From: a virus
Direction: 5' to 3' (one strand)
IMG/VR virus record: IMGVR_UViG_3300029922_000217
Span: 1-32,260 of that record
DNA length: 32,260 bases
Shown: in pieces, positions 15,421-23,313 of the stretch
Layout: each line of letters begins with the position of its first letter
Numbering within the stretch: position 1 is the first letter of the stretch
Translations under genes and position numbers: made by a program
Notes under the pieces: generated by a model
Database searches by the model: none
What the model saw: the letters and a program-made list of their open reading frames with translations, nothing else
What the model was told of the DNA's origin: nothing

Positions 15421-16205
15421 TACTGCTGGACGTAGCTGATAACTCCGGCTGCAGCCTGCGAAGCGACCAAGCAGAGCGCGTTGCTTGCAGGGGTCGTGAC
15501 AACCGCTCCGCCCCAACCGATGGACACCGGCGTATTGGCTGCAACATTAACTGCACCTGTCAACGCCGTAGTGCCCGTACCGCAATTCGTGCCCGTGCCG
15601 TATTCAAGTTGAACCGTGCCCGTCGTACCAACCGAAGCCGTGAACTGACACACATAGATCTGCTTACCAGCGCTAAGCGCCACTTGCTGCGCCAACGTAG
15701 TAACACCGCTAACCGCAACGCTTGTAGTACCGGCCGCAGGATTCTTGCAGGGATCACCCACGCCCGCCACGTTGGTGAGCACGTCGGCCTGTACAGGGCT
15801 GAAACTCACGCTGATGTAGCCCGCAGTGGGGTACGTGGACGAGCACGCGTACGTGGCAACGTAGTTATCACCAGAAGGCACCGTGGGCGTGACCGCCAAT
15901 TGCTGAACGCTGTTGCCAGGAGTGAAGCTGATAGTGGCGACGGCGCTGGTGGCAGTAGTGGCGTTGTTCTGTTCATAAGCCAGCGCAATAGTGCAGCCGC
16001 TGGGCGAGCCCGTGATGCCAGAGCCGGTGATGCTGATATTGCCCGCACCGCTGAAGGTGGGCAGGCGGACTACGCTACTGGTGGCCGTGGCCGTAGCAAG
16101 CTGCGTAGTGAACAGACTGACGCCGGACTGAGCTGTGTAGGTCTGCGCAACCATGACGGCGGGCAGCGTAGCAAGTGCGAACAGGATGCCGAGAAACTTC
16201 TTCAT
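15420..16205 (-). CDS. Secreted or periplasmic Cys-containing beta-rich protein
   Basis: The 261-aa product begins MKKFLGILFALATLPAVMVA-QT, a textbook Sec signal: basic n-region, about 14-residue hydrophobic core, and a V-x-A cleavage site near residue 20. The mature part is Thr/Ser/Val/Gly-rich, all-beta in style (SFTPGNSVQQLAVTPTVP, AGYISVSFSPVQAD, TTGTVQLEYGTGTNCG), with six cysteines suitable for disulfide bonds outside the cytoplasm. It is flanked by internal head proteins, which are not exported, so it stands out. It could be a surface or periplasmic protein acting in superinfection exclusion, or a protein acquired from the host. No family is recognised. An 81-bp gap precedes it. Confidence 0.6.
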   Translation of the reverse strand: MKKFLGILFALATLPAVMVAQTYTAQSGVSLFTTQLATATATSSVVRLPTFSGAGNISITGSGITGSPSGCTIALAYEQNNATTATSAVATISFTPGNSVQQLAVTPTVPSGDNYVATYACSSTYPTAGYISVSFSPVQADVLTNVAGVGDPCKNPAAGTTSVAVSGVTTLAQQVALSAGKQIYVCQFTASVGTTGTVQLEYGTGTNCGTGTTALTGAVNVAANTPVSIGWGGAVVTTPASNALCLVASQAAAGVISYVQQ

Positions 16206-16286
16206 TTGTTAAATTCTCCTAGCGCGCCGGGCACCCGGTCGCGATCATTGTTTTGGTTGATTGAGTCCTTGCTACTTGATGGTGGG

Positions 16287-17120
16287 CTACATCCGTTTAC
16301 GAAGACCAGCCGGTAACGCTTGCTTGGCCTTCTCTTCAGCTATGTTGGCATCCACCGATATTCTCCGCGCACGTCCGGCAGCACGCCCCGCTAAGTCGCA
16401 CTGTGCGCCTGCTTTCGCCTTCTCGTCAGGAGTCTTCGCGTTGCGCCAAGCTTCCTGCCAGTGCTCCGCGAGCTTTTCAGCAGCTTTGCATTCATCCGCC
16501 AACTTGTCGGCTATCTCGGACGCCGCGACCCACGCCTTACGTGCGGCATCTACTTTTGCCGGACTCATACTGAACTGCGCGTCCCTCGCGCTAGCCCGCC
16601 GATCCATGGCAGCGTCCAGTGCGCGATGAAGGCGGGCCGCGTCGGCGGCTTTCACAGTACCTCCGTACTTACTCGCCAGCCGTTCTGCTTCTGGCCTGGA
16701 TGTGCCTTCGTAAGCCATGCCCTCGTCATTAGGAAGCCAGCATTGCCACACCTTTCCCTTAGGCACTTTACGACCTTGCTTCATAAAGCCTTGTTTCAGC
16801 AAATCCAAGTATCTGGTATCAAGAGGTGACCGAGCGTCACGTACAGGGATCGGCGCGGGAAGCGCGTCAGTGGCTTTCATTACGCCAGCACCTTTGGGAC
16901 GGTACGCTTTCTTATTGCGCACGAAAGCGGATGCCTCGGCGTCTTCCCATAGTTTGCGTGCCGTTGTGTAGGCACTTTGTGCGGCACGCGTGCGCTCGCG
17001 GTCCTTCGACTCTTGTGCCAAGCGTAATGCCTTGCCCGTGCGCTCCACCTCATCTTGGTGAATACGCACATTAGGGTTATCCCACTGCCTCGCACCTGGT
17101 TGACGGTAATCCTCAGCCAT
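16287..17120 (-). CDS. Helical virion-block protein with LPAPIPV motif (paralogue of the 18023 gene product)
   Basis: The 277-aa product starts at ATG 17120 with AGGAG 7 nt upstream; a GTG one codon earlier is less likely. It opens MAEDYRQPG, has a charged helix (22-75), then ATDALPAPIPVRDA (83-96), a short alpha/beta part (LLKQGFMKQGRKVPKGKVW, GTSRPEAERLASKYGGTV), the segment AARLHRALDAAMDRRASARD (161-180) and an Ala/Lys-rich coiled-coil region to the end. The start region, the LPAPIPV motif and the LHRALDAAMD segment are shared with the 467-aa protein two genes upstream. Function unknown; composition and position fit an internal head protein. Confidence 0.6.
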   Translation of the reverse strand: MAEDYRQPGARQWDNPNVRIHQDEVERTGKALRLAQESKDRERTRAAQSAYTTARKLWEDAEASAFVRNKKAYRPKGAGVMKATDALPAPIPVRDARSPLDTRYLDLLKQGFMKQGRKVPKGKVWQCWLPNDEGMAYEGTSRPEAERLASKYGGTVKAADAARLHRALDAAMDRRASARDAQFSMSPAKVDAARKAWVAASEIADKLADECKAAEKLAEHWQEAWRNAKTPDEKAKAGAQCDLAGRAAGRARRISVDANIAEEKAKQALPAGLRKRM

Positions 17121-17137
17121 CACACACTCCTACAACG

Positions 17138-18016
17138 TTAAAGCTCGCTACCGCGAAGCCCGAAGGTAGTTAGAAACTCTTGCTTGTTCATTTGTTGCAC
17201 ACTACCGTGGTGGTGTACCCTACGCGGCCAAGTAATGTCATCAGCGGAAAGAATCGGCAGTACCACGCATCTGCAATTTGGGCACCCACCAGGGCCGTAG
17301 TGGCCCAGCGTAGACTTCTCACCGTTCAGCGCTTCGGGCGACGGTAGGTCATCCCACGCGAACACAACCTTGTCCATCTTGCGGTGGCTATCGCGTACCC
17401 GTACATCTTCGCTCGTAGCCCACTCAGCAAACTTCGCACCGATGTCTTCGCACCGTGCTTGTGTTAACGCCAAGCTAGTCTTCGCCGTCTCCGTGCGTGC
17501 AATCAGGTGCACCCGGCTACGTGTCAGCTCAGGGAAGCGCTTGCGCATCATCTTAGCAATAGTGCCCGCACGTGCCCCGTTGGTCTGCGCCGTCTGCACC
17601 TCGTGAACCAGGTGCTTAGCCGCTTCGGGCGCGACCGAGCTGATGTACTTGGCATTCTGCGCAACCAGGTCGTTGAAGACCTGGCCCACACGGCCCTGTA
17701 GCTCGTGGGTCAAGGCGCGGTGTAGCTTCTGGCTCTGCATGGTGCGTGAAGCGGCCTCGCGCCACGTTTTGGCGTTCCCTAGGTTGATCCATTTGCACAT
17801 GCGCTTAGCTAGCAGCTCGCTAGCGTCCTGCACGTCCTTGGCTTGCGACCTCGCTTCGAGTTCGGCCAGCCACTCGTCCAAGGTTTGCGCTGGCCGCATG
17901 GGCGTGAGCACCCTACCGGTGATCTGCTTGATGCCTTGCTCGTAGGCGTGCTGGACTCGCTTGGTAGGACCGAAGTTGGGAGGCTTGGACTTTTTAGTCT
18001 TCTTAGTGGGAGGCAT
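17138..18016 (-). CDS. Phage head morphogenesis / minor head protein (Mu F, SPP1 gp7-like)
   Basis: The 292-aa protein has the MuF-domain pattern in its second half: IAKMMRKRFPELTRSRVHLI, ARTETAKTSLALTQARCEDIGAKFAEWATSED, VRVRDSHRKMD (206-214), then FAWDDLP and GHYGPGGCPNCRCVVLP with C245, C248 and C250. MuF proteins bind near the portal and are needed for head assembly or injected with the DNA; many carry extra toxin or enzyme domains, but none is seen here. The N-terminal 60 residues are Lys/Pro-rich. Unusually, this gene precedes the portal gene with four genes between, whereas it usually follows the portal directly. Confidence 0.8.
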   Translation of the reverse strand: MPPTKKTKKSKPPNFGPTKRVQHAYEQGIKQITGRVLTPMRPAQTLDEWLAELEARSQAKDVQDASELLAKRMCKWINLGNAKTWREAASRTMQSQKLHRALTHELQGRVGQVFNDLVAQNAKYISSVAPEAAKHLVHEVQTAQTNGARAGTIAKMMRKRFPELTRSRVHLIARTETAKTSLALTQARCEDIGAKFAEWATSEDVRVRDSHRKMDKVVFAWDDLPSPEALNGEKSTLGHYGPGGCPNCRCVVLPILSADDITWPRRVHHHGSVQQMNKQEFLTTFGLRGSEL

Positions 18017-18022
18017 GGCGGC

Positions 18023-19426
18023 CTACTTATACAGGCGGTTCAGCTTCTTGCGCACATCTACCGGCAATAGCGTCCAACCGTGGCCGCTCTCGAAGTCGGG
18101 CAAACCAGCACGCTTGAGCATTTCCTCGCGCTTTTCATAAGTAGCCGCGCGCCACGCCAACTCAGCGGGAGTTTCCTTACGCTCTCCCGTACTAAATTGT
18201 GTGTCCCTCCCCTTCGCCCTGGCGTCCTTACCGAGCACATTACGACCAAAGCTGGGCGGCTTGCCGAGATTGACGTTTGCAGTGCGGAACGAGTGGAACC
18301 CATCGCGCGTGGCCAGTTCTTTTACGCGGGCCACCTTTTCCGGCGTGCCGTTCGATAGAAGCAGCACCTCTTTGTAGCGCTCCGTCTCGCCCTTGGGGAT
18401 ACCCCACATCACCAGCTCGTCCTTCGCCCTGGCATCCATCGCCGCGTCCAAGGCGCGGTGGAGCCGGGCGGCGTCCAAGGCACGGTGGAGCCGGGCTGCG
18501 TCTTTCGCTTTGGTTGCTACGGTGACCTTACTCAGATGCTTAGGACAGGCTGGGCCAAATGTGTGCGAGTGTCTCCACACGCCATCTTCTTTGTAAATTG
18601 GCTTCTTACAAAACTTACACACCGAGCGTTCCGGTTCGTTAGACTTAACCGGAGACGCCTCTTCCTGGTTCTCGGCCATAACCTTGCGCCACAATTCTTT
18701 GGCGCGCCCGAACGCCACTGGGTCCACCGCGTCGGTGGCTTTGCCCGTCTGGCGCGCTCTAAACTCTGCGTTACTCTTCTCTAGCAACGCGGGCAACTTA
18801 CGCCGAATCGCACTGGTCTCGCGGTTCCACGCACGCGTACGATCTTCCCACTCAGCCTTTTGCTGCGGCGTAGGCCCAGCACTGCCGTACAACTTTGCCA
18901 AAGGTCTTGGCTTGACCTTGTCTAGCTCACCCAGTTTACGCAGTAAATCTTGATACTCTTCGTTAGCGGCGTCGGTGGCTTTGCCCTTAATAAGCTTCGC
19001 CATCTTGTCCTGCAGAATGACCTGCTGGCCGTAGTTCAGACCTTTGGTCTTCTCGGCCCATAGCCTACGCGCCGCCGCTTCGCCCTGCGTCTTATACGCG
19101 TTGGCAAGTTCAGCGGCGTCCGTATCAACTTGGGCGTCGCACACAGGAATCGGTGCGGGGAGGGCGTCTTTCGATTGTATGCGGCGCATACGTTCTTCCA
19201 TGGGAATCCTCTTGTACGCATCAGCCCACTTGGAGTTGAAGGCCCGTTCAGCGGACACCGCAATGTCCAGGTCACGCTTAGCCGCACGGTACGCCGCAGT
19301 GGCCTTCACGCTGTCTGGCGTCAAGCCCATCGACCCATTGCCTGCACCAGTGGCGTGTATAGCTGCGGTCGCCGCTTTAGTACGTTGTCTAACCGCACGT
19401 GCTTCTTCCCACGGGTACTCAGCCAT
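18023..19426 (-). CDS. Large helical virion-block protein with zinc site, LPAPIPV motif and tandem repeat
   Basis: The 467-aa product starts at ATG 19426 (GGAG 8 nt upstream). It opens MAEYPWEEARAVRQRTKAAT, then SKDALPAPIPVCDA (85-98), several Ala/Lys/Arg-rich helices, GKATDA twice (148-153, 228-233), a zinc-site candidate CKFCKKPIYKEDGVWRHSH with a following C294, a doubled 9-residue unit (ARLHRALDA, about 311-328), a short alpha/beta segment, and a C-terminal part (RDTQFSTGERKETPAELAWR, FESGHGWTLLP). Leader and start are near copies of those of the 16287 gene, so the two genes arose by duplication. Function unknown; may be an internal head or injected protein. Confidence 0.6.
   Translation of the reverse strand: MAEYPWEEARAVRQRTKAATAAIHATGAGNGSMGLTPDSVKATAAYRAAKRDLDIAVSAERAFNSKWADAYKRIPMEERMRRIQSKDALPAPIPVCDAQVDTDAAELANAYKTQGEAAARRLWAEKTKGLNYGQQVILQDKMAKLIKGKATDAANEEYQDLLRKLGELDKVKPRPLAKLYGSAGPTPQQKAEWEDRTRAWNRETSAIRRKLPALLEKSNAEFRARQTGKATDAVDPVAFGRAKELWRKVMAENQEEASPVKSNEPERSVCKFCKKPIYKEDGVWRHSHTFGPACPKHLSKVTVATKAKDAARLHRALDAARLHRALDAAMDARAKDELVMWGIPKGETERYKEVLLLSNGTPEKVARVKELATRDGFHSFRTANVNLGKPPSFGRNVLGKDARAKGRDTQFSTGERKETPAELAWRAATYEKREEMLKRAGLPDFESGHGWTLLPVDVRKKLNRLYK
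18444..18497 (-). repeat. 27-bp tandem duplication coding ARLHRALDA
   Basis: Units 18444-18470 and 18471-18497 differ at only two positions, so the duplication is recent. The same 9-residue unit occurs once in the paralogous product of the 16287 gene. Confidence 0.85.
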
Positions 19427-19441
19427 CCTACACACTCCAAA

Positions 19442-19777
19442 CTAAGCGACCGCCAGCCGCTCGTAGTCAACTCGTTCGCCCATCATCTTCCGGTACGCCA
19501 CCAGCCGCTTAACCACATCAGCAGGTAGCCAGATGTAAGACATGTACTCCGGCCCCTGTGGACTGTGCATCAGCTTGTGCCACTGACCGCTCTTCAGCGT
19601 CAGCTTGATGATGCCCTCCACCGGAGCCCCCGCGTTCCTAAGCTCTTCGAGAACCCGCTGCTCGAACATATAGGGGCCAGTATGCGCCGCGTACAGCGCG
19701 GCGATCTCTTGCACGTGGATGTGTGCAACGACGGGCTTTAGTTCCGGTGCGTCTTGGTCGGTGATTAGGTTAGACAT
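19442..19777 (-). CDS. Small hypothetical protein
   Basis: A 111-aa product starting MSNLITDQDAPELKPVVAHI. The ATG at 19777 overlaps the previous gene's stop (ATGTCTAA), which favours it over an ATG 7 codons upstream inside that gene. The body has VQEIAALYAAHTGPYMFEQR, LEELRNAGAPVEGIIKLTLK, SGQWHKLMHSPQGPEYMSYI and WLPADVVKRLVAYRKMM: mixed alpha/beta with a possible C-terminal helix. No family recognised. It lies between terminase and the 467-aa protein in one leftward transcript. Confidence 0.55.
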   Translation of the reverse strand: MSNLITDQDAPELKPVVAHIHVQEIAALYAAHTGPYMFEQRVLEELRNAGAPVEGIIKLTLKSGQWHKLMHSPQGPEYMSYIWLPADVVKRLVAYRKMMGERVDYERLAVA

Positions 19778-20033
19778 CCAACTTCTCCAATTGTTCAATC
19801 AACTGCTTAGCACGCATGCACACTGGGTTACTGCACTCAGCCAGCGGCCAGCCCACGTCCGTACCAAAGTTAGCGTGCCCGCCCGTCTCGTGGAAGTGAC
19901 GCGCAAGCTCTCGCAGTGCGTTCTTCGTTGAGATGGACAGCACCGGACCAGACACGACTACCAAAGTCGCGTAGCGCCCAGCGTTACATTTGCAAGCCCC
20001 GCCTGCCATTTCATCAACCATGACGTGTTGCAT
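19770..20033 (-). CDS. Small hypothetical protein
   Basis: The 87-aa product starts at ATG 20033 (MQHVMVDEMAGGACKCNAGR) with GGAGG 8 nt upstream; an in-frame TTG at 20048 would overlap that ribosome site. It has a CKC pair near the N-terminus, a central strand (YATLVVVSGPVLSISTKNAL), a His pair in ELARHFHETGGHANFG, and a late Cys pair (CSNPVC). The His/Cys content suggests metal binding but no known motif fits. It ends overlapping the next gene by 8 nt. Confidence 0.5.
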   Translation of the reverse strand: MQHVMVDEMAGGACKCNAGRYATLVVVSGPVLSISTKNALRELARHFHETGGHANFGTDVGWPLAECSNPVCMRAKQLIEQLEKLDV

Positions 20034-20104
20034 ATCCTTGCCCTCCAATTTAGCCTAACCACACTACCGCCTACCCCGGCCACCAACAGGCCCGTCTACC
20101 CGCC

Positions 20105-20236
20105 CTAGCGGGCCGCTGGACGGTACTTGGTGAGGTCGTAGTTGCACGCCAGCGCACGTTCGTGGTCAGATTCCTTGCGACTCAGGTGACCCAGGTACCA
20201 GGCCAGCAGAATCAGCGCTGCTGTGGTGGGTTTCAT
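20105..20236 (-). CDS. Tiny membrane-anchored protein
   Basis: A 43-aa reading frame, MKPTTAALILLAWYLGHLSR then KESDHERALACNYDLTKYRP. Residues 4-18 form one short hydrophobic segment followed by a charged tail, so a single-span membrane protein is likely. Its ATG overlaps the stop of the large terminase gene (ATGA), the normal coupling sign in this genome. Function unknown. Confidence 0.5.
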   Translation of the reverse strand: MKPTTAALILLAWYLGHLSRKESDHERALACNYDLTKYRPAAR

Positions 20237-21492
20237 TCGTAGACTCCAGTAACGCGGTACGGAAGAATCTTGCCGTGCACACCGTAGCGCAGCGCGTCAA
20301 CCTCGTCATCGTTCAGCTTCACAGGTTCCTCCTCACCACGCCGCGCGGCTTTGTCGTCCCACGCATACTGCGGCAGCTTCTTGTACAATCGTGGGCACCC
20401 CGTCTTGCTGATTTTCAGGGTGCGGCGACTCAACATAGTACTGACGGTGTGGATGCCTTCATTCACTGAGTTGTCCGCGTCCACCACGTAGAAGCCGCGT
20501 GACTTCAACTCAGCGCGTAGACTAGCAGCCTCTGGAGGGAGGCGCAGCTCGTGGCCCATAACGCCGAACTCTTCGAAGTCAGTGGCGTACTCACCGTCCG
20601 TCTTTTGCTTGCGCATCTCGCGGCTATCCCACACCATCTCCCGCGTAGCCCAGACCGTAGTGCCGTCATCGTGGAACTCGATGGTGGCCGCCGGATGGTC
20701 TACACCGGGATCATGCGAGTACCACTTATCTACGTATCCACCGCGCGCGAAGCGGTCATGATTAAGTAGCGCCGGCGGCGGAGTAGTGAAAGTATTCTCA
20801 ACGTCGTCCCAGCTGTCACGGAAGATCGCGCCTTCAGCGCAGACCCACTGGCCCAGAATATATCTGAGTCGGTAGACGCCGGTCTGCGACGCGATGATGT
20901 CGGCCTTAGTCTCTTCGGTCAGATTTGGGTTATCCGACAAAAGAAACTGAATTACTTCGAGCCGCTCTGCGCCAAACTTGTCGATAACGTCAGTTTTCAA
21001 ATATGAATACGGGTTCCCAGGATTTGTCGAACCCACAAACCGCGCGCCCTCGACAGACATGCGCATCCACACCTGAGCCAGAAACGATTGAGGGAACTCT
21101 ACAATCTCATCACCGATGAACAGGCCAACGGTGGACCCTAAGATTTTTTTGTAGCTGGACTCGTCGCGCGCCCCTACAACCCAGTATTGCTTATTGAAGA
21201 TCCACAACTCGCCGGTGGCCATGTTGTAGCTAAAGTTGCCTGTGCCCACAATAGAGGCAATGTCAATCAACATGTTGCGCTGAACAGTGTCTTTACTTAT
21301 ACCGGCAATGAACCGCTTACCCGCAACGTCGTACTGGCTATATTGCACGATGGTTTTCGCGTCAATCGTGAAAGTCTTGCTCGCCCTCACCGCGCCAGAC
21401 AATATAGTGTACCGCTTGTCCTTACTGGGGTGTCGCACGATGAAGTCACGCGCTTTCTTACCGAACGGCTTGACTATGGCTGTATCGCTCAT
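20233..21492 (-). CDS. terL: Terminase large subunit (packaging ATPase-nuclease)
   Basis: The 419-aa protein drives DNA into the prohead and cuts it. Walker A is SGAVRASKT (32-40), the variant typical of PBSX-type and related terminases. Walker B is GLFIGDE (123-129), with D128 and E129. A coupling motif follows at GSTNPGNP (154-161). The nuclease half starts near 250; YSHDPGVDHPAATIEFH (258-274) holds the first acidic residue (D261) and KLNDDEVDALRYG (392-404) the last acidic cluster. Length is normal. The start overlaps the small subunit stop as ATGA, so both are made together. Confidence 0.92.
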   Translation of the reverse strand: MSDTAIVKPFGKKARDFIVRHPSKDKRYTILSGAVRASKTFTIDAKTIVQYSQYDVAGKRFIAGISKDTVQRNMLIDIASIVGTGNFSYNMATGELWIFNKQYWVVGARDESSYKKILGSTVGLFIGDEIVEFPQSFLAQVWMRMSVEGARFVGSTNPGNPYSYLKTDVIDKFGAERLEVIQFLLSDNPNLTEETKADIIASQTGVYRLRYILGQWVCAEGAIFRDSWDDVENTFTTPPPALLNHDRFARGGYVDKWYSHDPGVDHPAATIEFHDDGTTVWATREMVWDSREMRKQKTDGEYATDFEEFGVMGHELRLPPEAASLRAELKSRGFYVVDADNSVNEGIHTVSTMLSRRTLKISKTGCPRLYKKLPQYAWDDKAARRGEEEPVKLNDDEVDALRYGVHGKILPYRVTGVYE

Positions 21493-22271
21493 TCAGCCTC
21501 AATCTTCAACGCATCAAACAGCGCGCGCAATTGTTCGTTGGGCTTACCAGCTTCTGGGTCAACGTTGCGTCCATGCTTGTGCGGCTGGAGGTGCGACAGT
21601 GCCCATTGGTAGCCGGCCACAGTCAAGCGGCTACGGTCTACGCCGTCAATTGTGCGCGTCTCTTTGAGCGTGACTATGTTTCCTGCGGCGTCCAGCACTT
21701 CCTTCTCGACTGTGATGGTGCTAGGGTTCGCGGTAATAGCTGCGTCGAGCGCTGTGTCTTCGTAGAGCGGAACCAATATACGGCGCGCGCGGGAAAACGT
21801 TACGCTGAATTTATGCGTGTCATCGGCCAGCCAACGCAACATCGTACTCAGCCCAGGCATACCTTGTAGTGTGGCAATCTTTCTAAGCGACACACCTGTA
21901 CATATCAACTCAAACATCTGATCGTCTAGTTCATCGGTATACACAACCTGAAATGTACCAGCGCGCTTGCCCTCTACAGGAACCTTAGTTAATGAAGGGT
22001 CATCTCTACCGCCCAACTCTGCGGGCTTTAACGGCCAGTCTGCCGTGTACGCACGAACTGTGTCATGCACGGTCTGCTGCGCCGCTTTGAAGGCTTCTGC
22101 TCTAACAACCTTGCGCACAGCTTTATTTACAAGGCTCTTCTCTTTGCGCGTAGGTTTGCCATCCTTACGTGTACTGCTAGACACCGGCACGCGCACAACG
22201 ATCTTCTGCCCCCGCGCAGCAGTAGGCGCTGGCGGAGCGCCCTTCTTAGGCTGCTGCTTTTTAGGGGCCAT
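21489..22271 (-). CDS. terS: Terminase small subunit
   Basis: The 260-aa protein has a Lys/Pro-rich N-terminus (1-50), a helical linker, and a DNA-binding region at about 112-165: DQMFELICTGVSLRKIATLQ then MPGLSTMLRWLADDTHKFS, an HTH layout typical of small terminases that recognise the packaging site. Later segments (LTVAGYQWALSHLQPHK) match the C-terminal part of this family. AGGAG lies 5 nt before the ATG. The gene is directly followed by terL with a 4-nt overlap, and directly preceded by a structured non-coding region that may hold its binding site. Confidence 0.85.
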   Translation of the reverse strand: MAPKKQQPKKGAPPAPTAARGQKIVVRVPVSSSTRKDGKPTRKEKSLVNKAVRKVVRAEAFKAAQQTVHDTVRAYTADWPLKPAELGGRDDPSLTKVPVEGKRAGTFQVVYTDELDDQMFELICTGVSLRKIATLQGMPGLSTMLRWLADDTHKFSVTFSRARRILVPLYEDTALDAAITANPSTITVEKEVLDAAGNIVTLKETRTIDGVDRSRLTVAGYQWALSHLQPHKHGRNVDPEAGKPNEQLRALFDALKIEAE

Positions 22272-22297
22272 ACAAACTCCTGAATGTGGACAAACGA

Positions 22298-22334
22298 AAA
22301 GAGGCTCTACGCCATCTCAGCGTAGAGCCTCTTT
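22298..22334 (-). terminator. Bidirectional-looking terminator hairpin upstream of terS
   Basis: AAAGAGGCTCTACGC (22298-22312) and its exact complement (22320-22334) form a perfect 15-bp stem with a 7-nt loop. T-rich runs follow on both strands (TTTTCG leftward, TTTGTT rightward). It lies 27 bp before the terS start, so leftward transcripts from 23.3 kb would meet it before the virion genes. It could be an attenuator controlled by antitermination. Confidence 0.75.
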
Positions 22335-22336
22335 GT

Positions 22337-22480
22337 TAACGCAACTACCCGGCAGTGTGCGATTGGCACGGACGCGGTACTGTCTGCGATTGGGTGGCCG
22401 TATAGTAGTTGCGATGTCAAACTGTGCAAGTGCCGAGCACCATACGTATAGGAGGTATAACGGTAGCGCCCAGCACTTGC
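22337..22480. other. Structured non-coding region upstream of terS (candidate cos/pac or leader RNA)
   Basis: This stretch has no convincing gene. It contains an outer inverted repeat GCAACTAC (22341-22348) / GTAGTTGC (22405-22412), a direct repeat TGCGATTGG (22358-22366 and 22385-22393), and a 13-bp inverted repeat (22426-22438 with 22468-22480) whose two mismatches become G-U pairs only in the leftward RNA. The loop holds CGTATA / TATAACG around CCTCC (leftward strand). Packaging sites commonly lie beside terS, and compensating G-U pairs suggest a folded RNA; both readings are open. Confidence 0.5.
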
Positions 22481-22573
22481 GGGCAGCGTTTAGCGCTCCT
22501 AGCTAATGGCGCAAAGGATCGCCGTTAACTACGCACATGGCCGCTGCGAGCCAAGCTTAAACCTTTGTAGTCC

Positions 22574-22822
22574 CTACTTCCCGCCGGTGCGCTTGTCCAA
22601 GCCTTTTTCTGCGAGGATAGCAGCCAAGTCGTCAACATGCAGGCAGTCGCAAAGGCACGCACCGGCATTTGTTGGCTGGACTGGGGCGATGTTCCCGTTG
22701 CAATAATCGTTTCCAGGAACTGCGCTATGCAGTACGCCGAAAGCCTCAATCTTACTACCGTTAAAGCCAAGGCTCACAATCTTGTCGCCGTTCTTTGCTT
22801 CACGTCCGTTGCGATAATGCAC
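22574..22822 (-). CDS. Small Cys-rich hypothetical protein
   Basis: The 82-aa product starts at GTG 22822, chosen because AAGGAG lies 6 to 7 nt upstream and the sequence (V)HYRNGREAKNGDKIVSLG begins a compact domain resembling small phage proteins of the 'YRNGKEAKNGD' type. Cys41 and the cluster CLCDC (56-60) suggest metal binding. The C-terminus is a short helix (VDDLAAILAEKGLDKR). Function unknown. It is the second gene of the leftward transcript before terS. Confidence 0.6.
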   Translation of the reverse strand: MHYRNGREAKNGDKIVSLGFNGSKIEAFGVLHSAVPGNDYCNGNIAPVQPTNAGACLCDCLHVDDLAAILAEKGLDKRTGGK

Positions 22823-22892
22823 AGTACTCTCCTTTATACTACTAGACCCAAATCGGATGCGCTGCCAGACTGCGCATGCCCACACAAACTCA

Positions 22893-23165
22893 TCAGCGCT
22901 TCGAGGCATTACCCCAGACGCGCATTCCCTGCAACTTCACGCCGCTAAGGGTAGAAGTCCCTACCGGCGTCCACATACTAGGCCCTACCGGCACGATCAT
23001 ACTAAGGGGGGAGCCGTCCGGCCCGTCCAGATACCGCGCGTCTCCGGCCTTTGCCTCAGCGTCAGCAATCTTACGACTGCAGTGACGATGCGCTTTACAT
23101 ACAGGCCAGATGCGCCAATGTTCTAGTCGACCAGCTTCTTCTTGGGAGAGAATGCAGACGCTCAA
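22893..23165 (-). CDS. Hypothetical phage protein (KLQGMRVW type)
   Basis: The 90-aa product starts at a TTG (23165) with GGAG 5 nt before it; no ATG or GTG is available before the upstream stop. The start overlaps the stop of a short upstream frame (TTGA). The protein contains CKAHRHCSRKIADAEAKAGD, then YLDGPDGSPLSMIVPVG and GTSTLSGVKLQGMRVWG, a layout I have seen in uncharacterised phage proteins. One Cys/His cluster could bind metal. Function unknown. It is the first gene after the leftward promoter candidate at 23314. Confidence 0.55.
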   Translation of the reverse strand: MSVCILSQEEAGRLEHWRIWPVCKAHRHCSRKIADAEAKAGDARYLDGPDGSPLSMIVPVGPSMWTPVGTSTLSGVKLQGMRVWGNASKR

Positions 23166-23313
23166 ATAAACTCCAGCAGGAGCCGCGCTTTAGGAATGAT
23201 GGCATCTCGCTCCATCACGGCGTCCAGCCTCTTTCTACTGGACCAGCACCAACGAGCCGCGCATGGCTCACTACGTGCCGTACTGCAAAGCGTCGCACCA
23301 CTGATACGGCTTC

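Noticed and set aside
15393-16316. 307-codon open frame on the plus strand
   Set aside because: Antisense to the signal-peptide gene, which has a clear start, signal sequence and coupled neighbour.
22385-22425. Leftward sigma70-like promoter (TTGCAC ... TATACG) before terS
   Set aside because: The spacer is 19 bp and the -10 box is weak; it overlaps the structured region, so it was not listed separately.
22506-22706. 66-codon plus-strand frame before and across the 22574 gene
   Set aside because: No ribosome site at the start codon, and the minus-strand gene has a strong site and coherent sequence.
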